Assembly (NCBI GenBank): GCA_022447585.1 | Contig: JAKVAR010000108.1 | Location: 1 to 64,000 of the forward strand | DNA length: 64,000 nucleotides | Direction: 5' to 3' | Origin: Crocinitomicaceae bacterium | Lineage (GTDB): Bacteria > Bacteroidota > Bacteroidia > Flavobacteriales_D > Crocinitomicaceae | In this document: one piece after another, positions 1 through 10,414 of the stretch | How the letters are laid out: every line of letters begins with the position of its first letter | Position numbering within the stretch: the first letter of the stretch is position 1 | The notes under the pieces: generated by a model | Databases searched by the model: none | Told to the model about the DNA's origin: nothing | What the model saw: the letters and a program-made list of their open reading frames with translations, nothing else | Program-made: the position numbers and the translations under genes

Positions 1-139
1 GATTGCTAAAAAGAGTTCGAAATGATTGTTAAGATGTTTTACCCACTTCCAAAGATAATTTTTCAATCTGTCATGCGCTAAGATTAAGTCCACCTATACA
101 CTCCAATTTGACATTGTCATTTTATATGGGTAACTTATT

Positions 140-203
140 TAAAGCTTGCGGACGTGTCACGTCACAAATCGAGATTTGCACGCTACCAAGCGCACAAGCT
201 TTA
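140..203. repeat. Long imperfect palindrome with nested palindromes beside the integrase 3' end
   Basis: TAAAGCTTG (140-148) pairs with CAAGCTTTA (195-203); nested GACGTG-T-CACGTC (151-163) and CAAATC-GA-GATTTG (165-178). Confidence 0.6.
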
Positions 204-393
204 GATTAAAAGCAAACTAGCGTTTCCTTCAATCTTAGCACATGCATTGTATTAAAGCCTTTGGGAGTTGGGGACCACATCTAATTTGGAGATGGGTTCA
301 GATCGCGGGGATCGATTAAATACAACTTACTTATATGCACATAAAAATAGTGTTTATACACTCATTTTTGTGCGTTATGTACTGCTTTATAGT

Positions 394-1518
394 TTATAAC
401 AGACTTAATTTTTCTAATGGACTAACGATCTTACCGAAATCTTCTGTGCTGACATGGGTATAAATCTGAGTTGTTTTTGGACTTGAATGACCTAGGACGT
501 CTTGAATGTAACGAAGATTAACACCACTTTCTAATAAATGTGTGGCATAGGAGTGTCTTAACGTATGCAGAGTCACGGGTTTTATGATTTGAGCTTTCTG
601 AAGCGCTTTTCGCAATATGGCTTGAAGACTAGTACCTGAATATTTTCCTCCTGATTTTCCCGTGAATAATAATTCATTAGGCTTGTAAGCTCTAGCATAG
701 GTTCTTAATTGCTTAAGCATTGTTGATGAAAGTGGTACAATTCTGTCTTTCTTTCCTTTTGCCTGTTTGATGTGAATAATCATTCTATCACTATCTATAT
801 CGTTTATTTTCATGGATTGTAGCTCACCTCTGCGAAGTCCACAAGAATAAATCATCATAATAATAGTTTTATGCTTTAGGTTAATAATGCTATTGATCAA
901 TTTCTCAACTTCATTTAAACTTAAAACTACGGGCAGCGTTTTAAGTTCTTTTGGACGTTCAAGTTCTTCTATGCTAAAAGAATTTGAAGGATTAACCTGA
1001 AAGAAAAGCTTAACTGCGTTTATGACCTGTTTTTGATAGGATATTGAATAATTATATTTCAAAATGTATTCTGTGTTAAATTCGGATAAATCTTCGTTAG
1101 TGTATAGATCTATTGATTTATTCTCGAAAAACCTGAAAAATGTTCCTAAGCATTCTGCATAGGTTTTTATTGTATTATCGCTATACCTTTGCCTTTTTAA
1201 GTATGTCTTAAAATTATTTATTGTAGATTTTTGATCTTCGCTAAGCGCTTTTAATTTTGGTGCATTCAATTTTTCCTTTATCACCGTTGTGGAGAATAAA
1301 TTTCTATCATCAATAACAGCAAGACCTGTCATTATTTTTTTTAATCTAGATATTGTTCTTTCATCGCTGGCCATTATCATTCCAAAGTGAAATTTATCCC
1401 AATATGCAATTCTTGAATTTAAGAATGCACTGTAAATTTGTTTGTTATAAGTGAATTTTGCTAAAAGGACATTTCGACCATCAGAAGTGATGCGATATAA
1501 GGTGATTGTAGGTGTCAT
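394..1518 (-). CDS. Tyrosine-type site-specific recombinase/integrase (XerC/D-like)
   Basis: C-terminal catalytic motifs: SCGLRRGEL, HTLRHSYATHLLESGVNLRYIQDVLGHSSPKTTQIYTHVS (R..HxLRH..GH..Y). Confidence 0.93.
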   Translation of the reverse strand: MTPTITLYRITSDGRNVLLAKFTYNKQIYSAFLNSRIAYWDKFHFGMIMASDERTISRLKKIMTGLAVIDDRNLFSTTVIKEKLNAPKLKALSEDQKSTINNFKTYLKRQRYSDNTIKTYAECLGTFFRFFENKSIDLYTNEDLSEFNTEYILKYNYSISYQKQVINAVKLFFQVNPSNSFSIEELERPKELKTLPVVLSLNEVEKLINSIINLKHKTIIMMIYSCGLRRGELQSMKINDIDSDRMIIHIKQAKGKKDRIVPLSSTMLKQLRTYARAYKPNELLFTGKSGGKYSGTSLQAILRKALQKAQIIKPVTLHTLRHSYATHLLESGVNLRYIQDVLGHSSPKTTQIYTHVSTEDFGKIVSPLEKLSLL

Positions 1519-1624
1519 AGTGGTAACTTTCTTATTTAAGATAAGGAAAAATATGACTTGAAAAATCCGATTTAAAAAGAAAATAGCGTGATTTACAAAA
1601 AAAGTAATTTTTAACTAATGAATC

Positions 1625-1692
1625 GCGTTAGGGATAGAAGCGGCATCCTTTCTCCTAAGAGAAAGATATAGTGAATAGCCCGTTTAAACGCC
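1625..1692 (+). ncRNA. Structured repeat element copy A (putative ncRNA or dispersed structured repeat)
   Basis: GCGTT/AACGC outer stem, GGG/CCC, inner hairpin ATC-c-TTTCTC-CTAA-GAGAAA-GAT; second copy at 24077-24141 with conserved core AGCGGCATCC...GATATAG..AATAGCC.GTTTAA.CGCC. Confidence 0.6.
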
Positions 1693-1740
1693 ACTCAATT
1701 TCACTTCTAAATTTTAAGTAGGTGATTGTTTAAGGAATAA

Positions 1741-1767
1741 AAAAAAGCAGCCCAATTGAGCTGCTTC
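1741..1767 (-). terminator. Rho-independent terminator of dnaN
   Basis: Minus strand AGCAGCtcaattggGCTGCTTTTTTT. Confidence 0.8.
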
Positions 1768-1788
1768 TAACTAAAGGACATTTATTTG

Positions 1789-2904
1789 CTACCTATTAAG
1801 CATCACTGGCATAACAAGCATTAAGATATCTTCATTTTCATTTGCTTGAGAAGGCATAAGTAATCCAGCTCTGCTAGGCTCACTCATTTCTAATCTGACC
1901 TCTGTTGTATCGAGGTTATTAAGCATTTCCATTAAGAAGCGAGAGTTGAAACCAATTTCCATATCATCACCAGCATAGTTACATGTTAATCTTTCGTTTG
2001 CTTCGTTGGAGAAGTCGATATCTTCAGCAGATAGAGATAACTCGGATCCTGCAAGCTTCAACTTGATTTGATGAGTTGTTTTGTTGGCAAAGATGGAAAC
2101 ACGCTTAATTGAGCTTAAAAATTGAATTCTATCAATAGTCAATACGTTTGGATTCTCCTTTGGAATAACAGCCTCGTAATTTGGATATTTTCCATCAATC
2201 AAACGACAGATCAATACTATATCGTTAAATGTAAATACGGCATTTGAATCATTGTACTCTAGCCTTACTTCTTCATCACCTTTCAAGTTTGACTTCAATA
2301 GGTTTAAAGGTTTCTTTGGTAAGATGAATGCAGAGCTTCCTGATGCTTGCGAATCCGTTCTAGTATATCGAACTAACTTATGGGCATCTGTGGCAACGAA
2401 GGTTATACTTTCTGGAGAGAATTCACAGAAAACACCACTCATTACTGGTCTTAAATCATCAACTCCAGTCGCAAATAATGTTTTATTAATTGCATTGGCA
2501 ACAATTTCTCCTGAAATCACAATCGAATTAGCTTTCTCTAATTCAGGTGTTCTTGGGAAATCATCTCCATTGTAGCCAACCATCTTAGATTTACCATTGT
2601 CATAAGCGATCTCAACGGCAAAATTGTCTGAGTTTACCAAAAAAGTACACGGTTGGTCTGGAAGGTTCTTTAAAACATCCAATAATAACTTGGCTGGAAT
2701 TGCAATTTTACCCTCTTCTTTCGCTTCAACTTCCATAGAAGTGCGCATTGTAGTTTCCAAATCAGAAGCAGATACCGTAAGGCGTCCATCAACAATTTCG
2801 AATAGAAAGTTGTCTAAAATAGGTAAAGTGTTACTAGTGCTTAATACACCAGAAATTCCTTGAAGGTGCTTAAGTAATGAAGCACTTGAGATTACGAAAT
2901 TCAT
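1789..2904 (-). CDS. dnaN: DNA polymerase III subunit beta (sliding clamp)
   Basis: MNFVISSASLLKHLQGISGVLSTSNTLPILDNFLFEI... and C-terminal LMPVMLNR, typical DnaN. Confidence 0.97.
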   Translation of the reverse strand: MNFVISSASLLKHLQGISGVLSTSNTLPILDNFLFEIVDGRLTVSASDLETTMRTSMEVEAKEEGKIAIPAKLLLDVLKNLPDQPCTFLVNSDNFAVEIAYDNGKSKMVGYNGDDFPRTPELEKANSIVISGEIVANAINKTLFATGVDDLRPVMSGVFCEFSPESITFVATDAHKLVRYTRTDSQASGSSAFILPKKPLNLLKSNLKGDEEVRLEYNDSNAVFTFNDIVLICRLIDGKYPNYEAVIPKENPNVLTIDRIQFLSSIKRVSIFANKTTHQIKLKLAGSELSLSAEDIDFSNEANERLTCNYAGDDMEIGFNSRFLMEMLNNLDTTEVRLEMSEPSRAGLLMPSQANENEDILMLVMPVMLNR

Positions 2905-2996
2905 TTCAAACGTTTGTTTTGTACGTTCAAAGCTATCAATTTCACACTTAATATTTAACTATAGATTTGTACTTTTATCCCAGAGTTATTAACAAA

Positions 2997-4028
2997 TTAT
3001 TGGAACTCATCCTCAGGTACTTCCATGGGGAAGTAGATGTGTCCATAGAATAATGGGTTGAATACGAAGTACTGGCATTTAACCATTTCTCCACTCGGTA
3101 ATTCGATCCAAAATCTGTCTTTATCAATGTCATGATATTCAACCAATCCTTCTGTTGTGTATTCACTCAATTTAATTCTAAAACAATTCAGTTTAGTTGA
3201 GGTTCCATTAGTTTCTGTTAGCGTTAACTCACAAAATGGAGTGGTAGACTTCATACTATCCACTTTTTCCGGTGGCAATTCGTAATTGGCAATGTCGAAG
3301 TGAATTTTTTTATAATTGTTCAGGTATCTGAAAATCATTGCTGTATCAACATTTTGTAATTGAACATCATTATTGAATACACTTAAGTCGAACCCATCTT
3401 TTTTAACTGTGAAGCTTTTTTTAGGATTGTCATTGAACTTAACATCTACCTCTTTGATATTATGATTCTCAACAGCAAAAATGTTTGTACAAAGCCACTT
3501 TTTAGAGTCTGCAAAGAAACGTGGTTCAATAATTCCATGGACACCTTTCAGTTTCATAATAACAGGATTATCACTCATCCCAAACTCTTTAGAATCTAAA
3601 ATCATAATTTGACCATAATGATCTGTTGCACTAGGTCCCATATACCATGTTTTAACCCATTCTCCATGCTCGAAAATTTCTACTTTCGTGTTCTGTGCCG
3701 CCATTTGAAGGTTATATTTTTCATGCGAGTTTTCTGGCAAATACCCTTTGAACTCAATGTTTCGAATGGCTTTTAGAATATTCTCAACACTAGTTTGCTG
3801 AATACATCCACCATCTTTATCTGTCCATTCTTTTGCACCTTTAATTATTTCGAATGTTCTCCCAAAAGAATCGTGGATAATTACTTTGTCCACATTCTTC
3901 GTATCTTTAATTGCAAATTCGATGAGTTCCGTGTCTGATTTCCCTTTATTAGCATTCAACTGCACAACATAATACCCAAGACCTCCAAGGACTCCAATGG
4001 CAAGAATAAGTGTGATAAGTTTTTTCAT
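2997..4028 (-). CDS. DUF4340-like membrane-anchored protein downstream of gldG
   Basis: N-terminal TM segment, beta-rich domain; co-directional with gldF-gldG. Confidence 0.55.
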   Translation of the reverse strand: MKKLITLILAIGVLGGLGYYVVQLNANKGKSDTELIEFAIKDTKNVDKVIIHDSFGRTFEIIKGAKEWTDKDGGCIQQTSVENILKAIRNIEFKGYLPENSHEKYNLQMAAQNTKVEIFEHGEWVKTWYMGPSATDHYGQIMILDSKEFGMSDNPVIMKLKGVHGIIEPRFFADSKKWLCTNIFAVENHNIKEVDVKFNDNPKKSFTVKKDGFDLSVFNNDVQLQNVDTAMIFRYLNNYKKIHFDIANYELPPEKVDSMKSTTPFCELTLTETNGTSTKLNCFRIKLSEYTTEGLVEYHDIDKDRFWIELPSGEMVKCQYFVFNPLFYGHIYFPMEVPEDEFQ

Positions 4029-4034
4029 AAATTG

Positions 4035-5822
4035 TTATTTCGAATATTTACGTTTACGAATTATGTTCAGTACGAAGGCGAACAATAGAATCATACCGAT
4101 TGGTAAACCAATGTTTAAGATTTTGTAGAAACTCGCATTAGATTTAATTTCTTCTGAGTCAATTTGGTGAATATCAATTTGACGACTTCTAATATCTAAG
4201 ACAGAATTGTCTCCCATCATATAATCAGTCAGGTTTTGAAAAAAGTCTTGATTTCCGAAGAAGTGAGGAATGTTCATATTGATCATCTCTTGACTAAATT
4301 GCAGATCGTTCAATTGTTTAGGCCTATATTGATAAGCTGTTCCTAGTTTATTTGGCATTGAATCATATTGGTTTGCAATAAAACGGCCGTTACCAATAAG
4401 TAAAACCTTTCCTTCCTTAGAGCTAGCTTCTAATGTTTTTGTAGCTGGATTCTTAGCATACTCATCATTAATTCTATTTCTAAAATGAGATTTGAACATT
4501 CCTTCAGCCAATCCAGCTAAACATTTTTTATTTGTTTCACTGTCTGGATTAGGAACAAGTTCAGGGTTTTTACCGTAATTCAAAGGAAGTGCAAGACTTA
4601 CCATGGGTGCCAATCCTGTTACCGCAGCGTTTGTACTAGAAGTTAAAATTGGAGTTAAGGCAATATTTGGGTCTTGACCTACAAACTGAATTTCACTCGT
4701 ATATTCCAATTTAACAGGTTCTACATTTCTTGAAATTGGGTGAGAGGTAGGAGTAGCCATTACGTTAAAGAACCACGGAATCATAGCTTGTTTAGCCAAA
4801 GGAACTTGCTTCGGAAGACATCTAGCATCCATTACATAGTTGTCATGAATTTTAAGTCCATAATCGAAAAGCATGTCGTCCAACCTCAAATCACTATATC
4901 TTGTTGTATGCGTTTGCCCGGTTTGTTCTAATGTATCTACGTCGATACGCAGCTTATCCATAAAACACATCAAACGACCACCACGCATGAGAAATTGATC
5001 TATCAAGAATAAATCTTTGTCGCTAAACCTTGTTCTAGGTTGCGCAATGATTAATCCATCAATATTATCCAAAGCATGTACTGAATCCGCGATTGTTACA
5101 TCGGCAATATTGAAATAAGGTGAAATTAAAGCTCTTACGCGTTGAGTTTGAGGCCATTTAAGTTCTCCGTGCCCATGCAAGAATGCAATTCTAGGTTTTG
5201 ATTCTTGTGTTGCTCTTCTCAATGCACTAATCAACATGTATTCTAGGTTGTTGATTGAATTTTGGATAATGTCCGTCATATTGTCCAACTGATAAGGACG
5301 ACCAGATTTCGATCCGGGTAATAATTGAACACTTTGAACCGTAGACCCACCATATTCGATAATTGCACCCGGCCAAACCATCATTTGACTTTGCGAACCA
5401 TCTTTCATATAGACTAAGTCCATTGGAAGAATACCTTTACCATCAGAGAAAATAGTTTGAAATAAATCTTGCTGCTCTTGCTCTGTTCCTACATTTGGAT
5501 TGATGAATTGATATTCAATTTTGTTCCCAGCATATTGTTTGAACTCTTGAAGTTTATCCTCTACTGCATTTCTGAAATGATTGATTTCTGCCGGTAGGTT
5601 TCCTTCTAAGTAAATTTTCAAATTTAATCGACTCTTGAAATGTTCCGTATTCTCTAAATAGGTCATCGTTCCATCAGCCAATGAATAGCGCTGGTCCTCA
5701 GTCATATCATATCTTTGGTATACAAAAGAGGAAATGATGTTAATAAGAATAATAGCTACAATTACAATCGCCAAGAAAGTCCAGTTGTAGATGCCTTTGA
5801 TTACTTTTTTCTTTTCTGCCAT
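4035..5822 (-). CDS. gldG: Gliding motility-associated ABC transporter protein GldG
   Basis: ABC-type auxiliary domain (IAFLHGHGE, GLIIAQPRTRFSDKDLFLIDQFLMRGGRLMCFMD), N- and C-terminal TM; adjacent to gldF. Confidence 0.93.
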   Translation of the reverse strand: MAEKKKVIKGIYNWTFLAIVIVAIILINIISSFVYQRYDMTEDQRYSLADGTMTYLENTEHFKSRLNLKIYLEGNLPAEINHFRNAVEDKLQEFKQYAGNKIEYQFINPNVGTEQEQQDLFQTIFSDGKGILPMDLVYMKDGSQSQMMVWPGAIIEYGGSTVQSVQLLPGSKSGRPYQLDNMTDIIQNSINNLEYMLISALRRATQESKPRIAFLHGHGELKWPQTQRVRALISPYFNIADVTIADSVHALDNIDGLIIAQPRTRFSDKDLFLIDQFLMRGGRLMCFMDKLRIDVDTLEQTGQTHTTRYSDLRLDDMLFDYGLKIHDNYVMDARCLPKQVPLAKQAMIPWFFNVMATPTSHPISRNVEPVKLEYTSEIQFVGQDPNIALTPILTSSTNAAVTGLAPMVSLALPLNYGKNPELVPNPDSETNKKCLAGLAEGMFKSHFRNRINDEYAKNPATKTLEASSKEGKVLLIGNGRFIANQYDSMPNKLGTAYQYRPKQLNDLQFSQEMINMNIPHFFGNQDFFQNLTDYMMGDNSVLDIRSRQIDIHQIDSEEIKSNASFYKILNIGLPIGMILLFAFVLNIIRKRKYSK

Positions 5823-5824
5823 GG

Positions 5825-6565
5825 TTATTTCTTTAGCGATTTAATCACTGTCAAAGCAGCATAAATAAACAATACGATTACGGATATGAAGTAAACAATG
5901 TTCTTCGTGTCGATTACCCCTCTTTTAATTCCTTCGTAATGGAAAGTCATTCCGAAATATTGAATTACAGAATCAAAACTTCCCATTAAATTGTATGAGC
6001 CTAAAAGGGCGAGTCCACCAATATCTGGCATAAATATCCAGCAGAAGAAAAGAGCAAGTATAAATGCAACGATTTGACTACTCGTTAGTGCAGACGTAAA
6101 AACTCCAATAGCAACAAAGGACGATCCAAGAAGAATTAACCCAATGTAGGAGGTAATTGCTGCACCATGGTCAAAAGAGTCTGGGTCTAATGATAATTGA
6201 ACCATTGAAAAATAGTAAACCATTGTTGGAATAATCGCGATAAGCATTAATGTAACGCTCGCGAAATACTTCGCTAAAATAATTTTCAAATCAGAAATCG
6301 GTCGCGTAAATAACAACTCCATTGTGCCAGTTCTGCGTTCTTCTGCAACAGACCTCATGGTGATGGCTGGTATCAATATTAGAAAAATGATTGGTGAAGA
6401 ATTGAAGAAAGGAATTAAATCTGCTTCAGTTCCTTCAAGTAAATTTGCTTCAGTTGAAGCTACCCAATGCATAATTCCAGATGCTATTAAGTATATCAGG
6501 ATAAATACATATCCGATGATGGAACTTAAAAAGCTTCGAATTTCTTTGAAATATAATGCTCTCAT
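5825..6565 (-). CDS. gldF: Gliding motility-associated ABC transporter permease GldF
   Basis: ABC-2 permease: MRALYFKEIRSFLSSIIGYVFI..., AITMRSVAEERRTGTMELLFTRPISD. Confidence 0.93.
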   Translation of the reverse strand: MRALYFKEIRSFLSSIIGYVFILIYLIASGIMHWVASTEANLLEGTEADLIPFFNSSPIIFLILIPAITMRSVAEERRTGTMELLFTRPISDLKIILAKYFASVTLMLIAIIPTMVYYFSMVQLSLDPDSFDHGAAITSYIGLILLGSSFVAIGVFTSALTSSQIVAFILALFFCWIFMPDIGGLALLGSYNLMGSFDSVIQYFGMTFHYEGIKRGVIDTKNIVYFISVIVLFIYAALTVIKSLKK

Positions 6566-6723
6566 AATCTGGTTTGAGTATTAGTCTCAAAAGTAAGATT
6601 TCTATTCGGAAAGGTCAACGTAAAATGGTGAAGTGGTTACATCATTTATTAAGATGCCAATGTTCATTAACAATAGTTGCGAAAATGAGAGTGTTGTCAA
6701 CTTCAGATTCAAGTTTTATTAAG

Positions 6724-7830
6724 TTACCTGTAAAGTTGCTCGTGAAATTGATCTATTCGCGTTTTTGAACCTCTAATTAAACGCAGTTTTGTTGGGTTTG
6801 CTTCTTTGTGTTTTTCTGTATGATCGAGTATTTTAGCGTTATTGGAAAGTAGCCTTAGTATTTGAATTTCTTGCCCCGATTCATTTCGATTGAAATTACG
6901 CTTGTTGAAGTCTCCAAAGTAATTGTCGCGATGCAGAATCGGGTAGAGCTTCATTTTGGTTGTGTCCAATGCGAAAAGGAGGTTCTCTGGTGTGAAGCCG
7001 TGGTTTGTAAATCCTGCATAGGACCTCGCTAATTGAAATCTACTGATGTAATCAATGTCAAAGTAGTTGTGAATGTCTGCTTGATTCCCAGCTTCAATGG
7101 AAGTGTTTAATTCAAAATAAAACAATCTAATTTTATCCGAAACAGCTTCTTTTTGTAATAATGAATCAATTGTTTTTACGTTGAATTGGTTTGATGTAAT
7201 TGGCGATTTCAAATCACCTAGCTCGTAATTGATTAAGCGATGTTCTTCTAAGAATTCTTGTTTTGTAGGCCTTTCGAAGTAGTAAATATGATTTTCAGAA
7301 TCATTAATCTGTAATTGAATTAGCTCGTCTTCTTGAGAGATTAATTCAAGACTGTCACCAAGCATCATGATACGGTCAGCACAAGGGCCAATTCGTTCGT
7401 AAATGATGAGGTTAAAATCTTTTAATCCGTTTATGGCAATAGGCGATTTCACTTTGTAGGAAATGAATTCTTTGAATGTGTGATTTGCTGGTGTTCTGCC
7501 ATGAAGCTTTATCTGAACATGGGTTTCTTTAGAATTAAGGGTGATTGTCGCGTTCTTCCACACGTTTAATTCCTGATATGTCTTGAAATCTTGTTTTTTT
7601 ATTAACCTCTTCAGTTTTGAGAAATGAGCAGCATCTTTTTCTTGAAGGTTGAGTTGAAATGACTTTAGATACTGTGAATCTATGAATTCATCGTTTTGAG
7701 ATTTAAAGCCATAGCTAACTTCATTTCCATACTTGGATTGAATTTTATCTTTAGAAAAAAGAATCGCCAAATACAGGCAAAATACAATACTTACTAATGA
7801 GAGTGAACCAAGAATTAGCTTTCGTTTCAT
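6724..7830 (-). CDS. Hypothetical protein, possibly CotH-like
   Basis: N-terminal TM/signal; VQIKLHGRTPANHTFKEFISYKVK and ..LYPILHRDNYFGDF resemble CotH-type kinase segments; weak. Confidence 0.4.
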   Translation of the reverse strand: MKRKLILGSLSLVSIVFCLYLAILFSKDKIQSKYGNEVSYGFKSQNDEFIDSQYLKSFQLNLQEKDAAHFSKLKRLIKKQDFKTYQELNVWKNATITLNSKETHVQIKLHGRTPANHTFKEFISYKVKSPIAINGLKDFNLIIYERIGPCADRIMMLGDSLELISQEDELIQLQINDSENHIYYFERPTKQEFLEEHRLINYELGDLKSPITSNQFNVKTIDSLLQKEAVSDKIRLFYFELNTSIEAGNQADIHNYFDIDYISRFQLARSYAGFTNHGFTPENLLFALDTTKMKLYPILHRDNYFGDFNKRNFNRNESGQEIQILRLLSNNAKILDHTEKHKEANPTKLRLIRGSKTRIDQFHEQLYR

Positions 7831-7838
7831 AAAAAAGT

Positions 7839-8096
7839 CTAAAGAGACAGGATAACTAACAGCATCAAAAGAGCAGTTATGGCAAAGCCCAGAAAGAAGT
7901 TTCGTAATTTGTGTTTTTTCGAAGCTAGTGTAGCTATAAGACCTATGAATAGACAGGCTCCAATTGCCATTAGAACCATCATCGCGATTGCATCACCAAT
8001 TGCGTTCAATGCATTATTCGCTAAAGTCACACTGCTAATTAGAACAACGGAAAGGGTTAAAAGAAACTTCTTCATACTATTTGTTTTTTGCATCAA
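7839..8096 (-). CDS. Small membrane protein
   Basis: Signal peptide plus two hydrophobic segments. Confidence 0.5.
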   Translation of the reverse strand: MMQKTNSMKKFLLTLSVVLISSVTLANNALNAIGDAIAMMVLMAIGACLFIGLIATLASKKHKLRNFFLGFAITALLMLLVILSL

Positions 8097-8388
8097 ATCC
8101 GTTGAAGTATGCTTTTACACTCCATGCTTCTGGTTTATTGTTAAACCAAGGTTTGATTTTAGGCCAAATAGTACCAAATTCTTCTGAATCTCGGTAATTG
8201 TTTAGGTTTTTTTGTGATTCCCAATGGCTGTATGTCATTATAATACACGGGTTGTCTATGTCTTGATATAACTTCATTCCATAGCATCCAGGAAATTCAT
8301 TTACGACATTTTTGATCGTATCAAAGAAAGCTAAGAATTCAGCAATTTTATCTTCTTGAAATTCAAGTTTGACTATACGTGTTATCAT
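8077..8388 (-). CDS. Antibiotic biosynthesis monooxygenase (ABM)-like protein
   Basis: MITRIVKLEFQEDKIAEFLAFFDTIKNVVNEFPGCYGMKLYQDIDNPCIIMTYSHWESQ, ABM fold. Confidence 0.8.
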   Translation of the reverse strand: MITRIVKLEFQEDKIAEFLAFFDTIKNVVNEFPGCYGMKLYQDIDNPCIIMTYSHWESQKNLNNYRDSEEFGTIWPKIKPWFNNKPEAWSVKAYFNGFDAKNK

Positions 8389-9245
8389 GTAAAGAAAGAG
8401 TCTATGGTTTGACGTGATCCTTGAGGTGTAAATTCAATTCGCACCATGTCGTGGGTGTGTAACCCAAACAGTTGTTGTGCTCCGCCTGTACTGCCATTTG
8501 CACCGCGATTAATTGCAATTTCTAAATATCCATTTTCATTGAATATTGCGACTTTCTCACCTTGCGGTACTTCGTTATATGAACTTGAAATTACATCGAT
8601 ATAATAATCCTCTTTTTTGAAGTAAAGAATGAATGGAATGTCCTTGCCAAATCGAGCAAATAGAGATTTGTGAATATTTGTAATTGCATTGCCAAAATTG
8701 TCGATATGGATAATGTAACCCTTGATTAGGTTCGTTTCCATTATTGCCATTGGAGTGAATGCTTTTTTGTATCCCTCGAAAGGTGATGCAATATTTTCAA
8801 TCTTGTCACCCTTTAATAGAAGTAATCCTGCTGTTAGTAGTAAGTTCTTAGTTGGGAATTGGAATAAATTTGGATTTGACAAAACATCATCAATTCTCCA
8901 AAAAGAGTCTGGTGCTTCTTCTTTCAAGAATGAACCGAAAAATCCGTTGTCATTACAGATAAAATATTGCTTTTTATAAATCAAAATTGAAGGGAAACTA
9001 CCATCAGTTCCTCCAAAATTCACAATCGGTTCACTGTCAACTCCAATAATATGTACAGTCCCTTCTGGAAAGTCTTTGTAGCACGAACTTAAAAGGAAGG
9101 CAGCTTCAGAAATATCAAATGGTTTAACAGCGTGAGAGATATCAATAATATGAACATCTTTTTGAGATTTTAGGATAGTTCCCTTGAGCGAAGCCACGTA
9201 GTGGTCGTTCAATCCCATGTCAGTTGTTAACGTTATTACACTCAT
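8385..9245 (-). CDS. SAM hydroxide adenosyltransferase family protein (DUF62)
   Basis: ITLTTDMGLNDHYVASLKGTIL, HIIDISHAVKPFDISEAAFLL. Confidence 0.9.
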   Translation of the reverse strand: MSVITLTTDMGLNDHYVASLKGTILKSQKDVHIIDISHAVKPFDISEAAFLLSSCYKDFPEGTVHIIGVDSEPIVNFGGTDGSFPSILIYKKQYFICNDNGFFGSFLKEEAPDSFWRIDDVLSNPNLFQFPTKNLLLTAGLLLLKGDKIENIASPFEGYKKAFTPMAIMETNLIKGYIIHIDNFGNAITNIHKSLFARFGKDIPFILYFKKEDYYIDVISSSYNEVPQGEKVAIFNENGYLEIAINRGANGSTGGAQQLFGLHTHDMVRIEFTPQGSRQTIDSFFT

Positions 9246-9383
9246 TGTGAATAAATCGGCACTGCAACGGCCAATTATTTTTATAAATTTGATTCAAAAA
9301 TAAGAAAAAGCTTTGCTTTATTGAACCTTCTGAATTAGAAAGGATGACGAGGTTAATGTTGATAAATATATACAACTCTGCTA

Positions 9384-10361
9384 TTGGAAAGAAAAATAGA
9401 AATTAAAGGGATTAACCCCCTAGAGATGTTTGGCGTAAATAATGTCAAATTAAAGCAAGTGAAATCCTACTTCCCTAAACTTAAGGTTGTTGCGCGCGGA
9501 AACGTCGTTAGTATTGCTGGTGATGAAGAAGTGATGGATGAATTTGAAAAGAAATTCGATTTGCTCATTCGTCATTTTCATAAATTCAATCGATTAACGG
9601 ATAGAAATATCGATAATCTGATGCAAGATGATGGAGCCAAATTATTAGCTTCTGAAAAGGCTAATGGAGTTATTGTGCATGGAAATCATGGAGTGAAAAT
9701 TACTGCTAGAACAATTAATCAACGAAAGTTAGTCGAGGCTGTTGATAAAAATGATATGGTATTTGCTGTTGGTCCTGCCGGTTCAGGGAAAACCTATACA
9801 GCGGTTGCGCTCGCAGTTCGAGCCCTTAAAGCTAAAGAGGTTAAACGAATTATTTTAACACGTCCCGCTGTTGAGGCAGGGGAGAATTTAGGATTTTTGC
9901 CCGGAGATTTAAAAGAAAAACTTGACCCGTATTTAATGCCTTTGTATGATGCCTTAAGAGATATGATTCCTGCAGAGAAGTTAGCCGATATGATTGAGTT
10001 TGGAGTAATTGAGATTGCACCATTGGCATTTATGAGAGGTCGTACCTTAGATAAAGCATTTGTTATTTTGGATGAAGCTCAGAATACGACTACAATGCAA
10101 ATGAAGATGTTCTTGACACGGATGGGGATGACTGCAAAGTTTGCCGTTACGGGAGATATGTCTCAAGTCGACTTGCCAAATAGGCAAAAATCTGGTTTGG
10201 CTTATGCGTTGGATGTTTTGGATGGTGTAGACGGTATTGGTGTTGTTCGAATGGGAGCATCAGATGTTATGCGTCATGGACTCGTTAAAAAAATAATTAC
10301 GGCTTTTGAGTCCGTGGAATCAAAAGAGGATACTCGAAAGAAAAAGGAAGGAGGGAAGTAG
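9384..10361 (+). CDS. PhoH family protein (ATPase), TTG start
   Basis: [23 protein letters not shown] (Walker A), [14 protein letters not shown] at 9384-9386. Confidence 0.93.
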   Translation: MERKIEIKGINPLEMFGVNNVKLKQVKSYFPKLKVVARGNVVSIAGDEEVMDEFEKKFDLLIRHFHKFNRLTDRNIDNLMQDDGAKLLASEKANGVIVHGNHGVKITARTINQRKLVEAVDKNDMVFAVGPAGSGKTYTAVALAVRALKAKEVKRIILTRPAVEAGENLGFLPGDLKEKLDPYLMPLYDALRDMIPAEKLADMIEFGVIEIAPLAFMRGRTLDKAFVILDEAQNTTTMQMKMFLTRMGMTAKFAVTGDMSQVDLPNRQKSGLAYALDVLDGVDGIGVVRMGASDVMRHGLVKKIITAFESVESKEDTRKKKEGGK

Positions 10362-10382
10362 CACTGAATCTAAATGATTGGC

Positions 10383-10390
10383 TACTTTTG
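10383..10390 (+). promoter_or_regulatory. Bacteroidetes -7 box TACTTTTG (purC)
   Basis: Matches TAnnTTTG, 24 bp before ATG 10415. Confidence 0.65.
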
Positions 10391-10414
10391 CACAAAAATT
10401 ATAAGTTAAACGAT

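Noticed and set aside
140-381. Classical integron attC site next to the integrase
   Set aside because: No convincing RYYYAAC/GTTRRRY core pair; GTTATGT at ~375 breaks the consensus, and only one palindrome copy is visible.
2252-2863. Plus-strand ORFs inside dnaN
   Set aside because: Shadow ORFs of a strong conserved gene, no start context or family resemblance.
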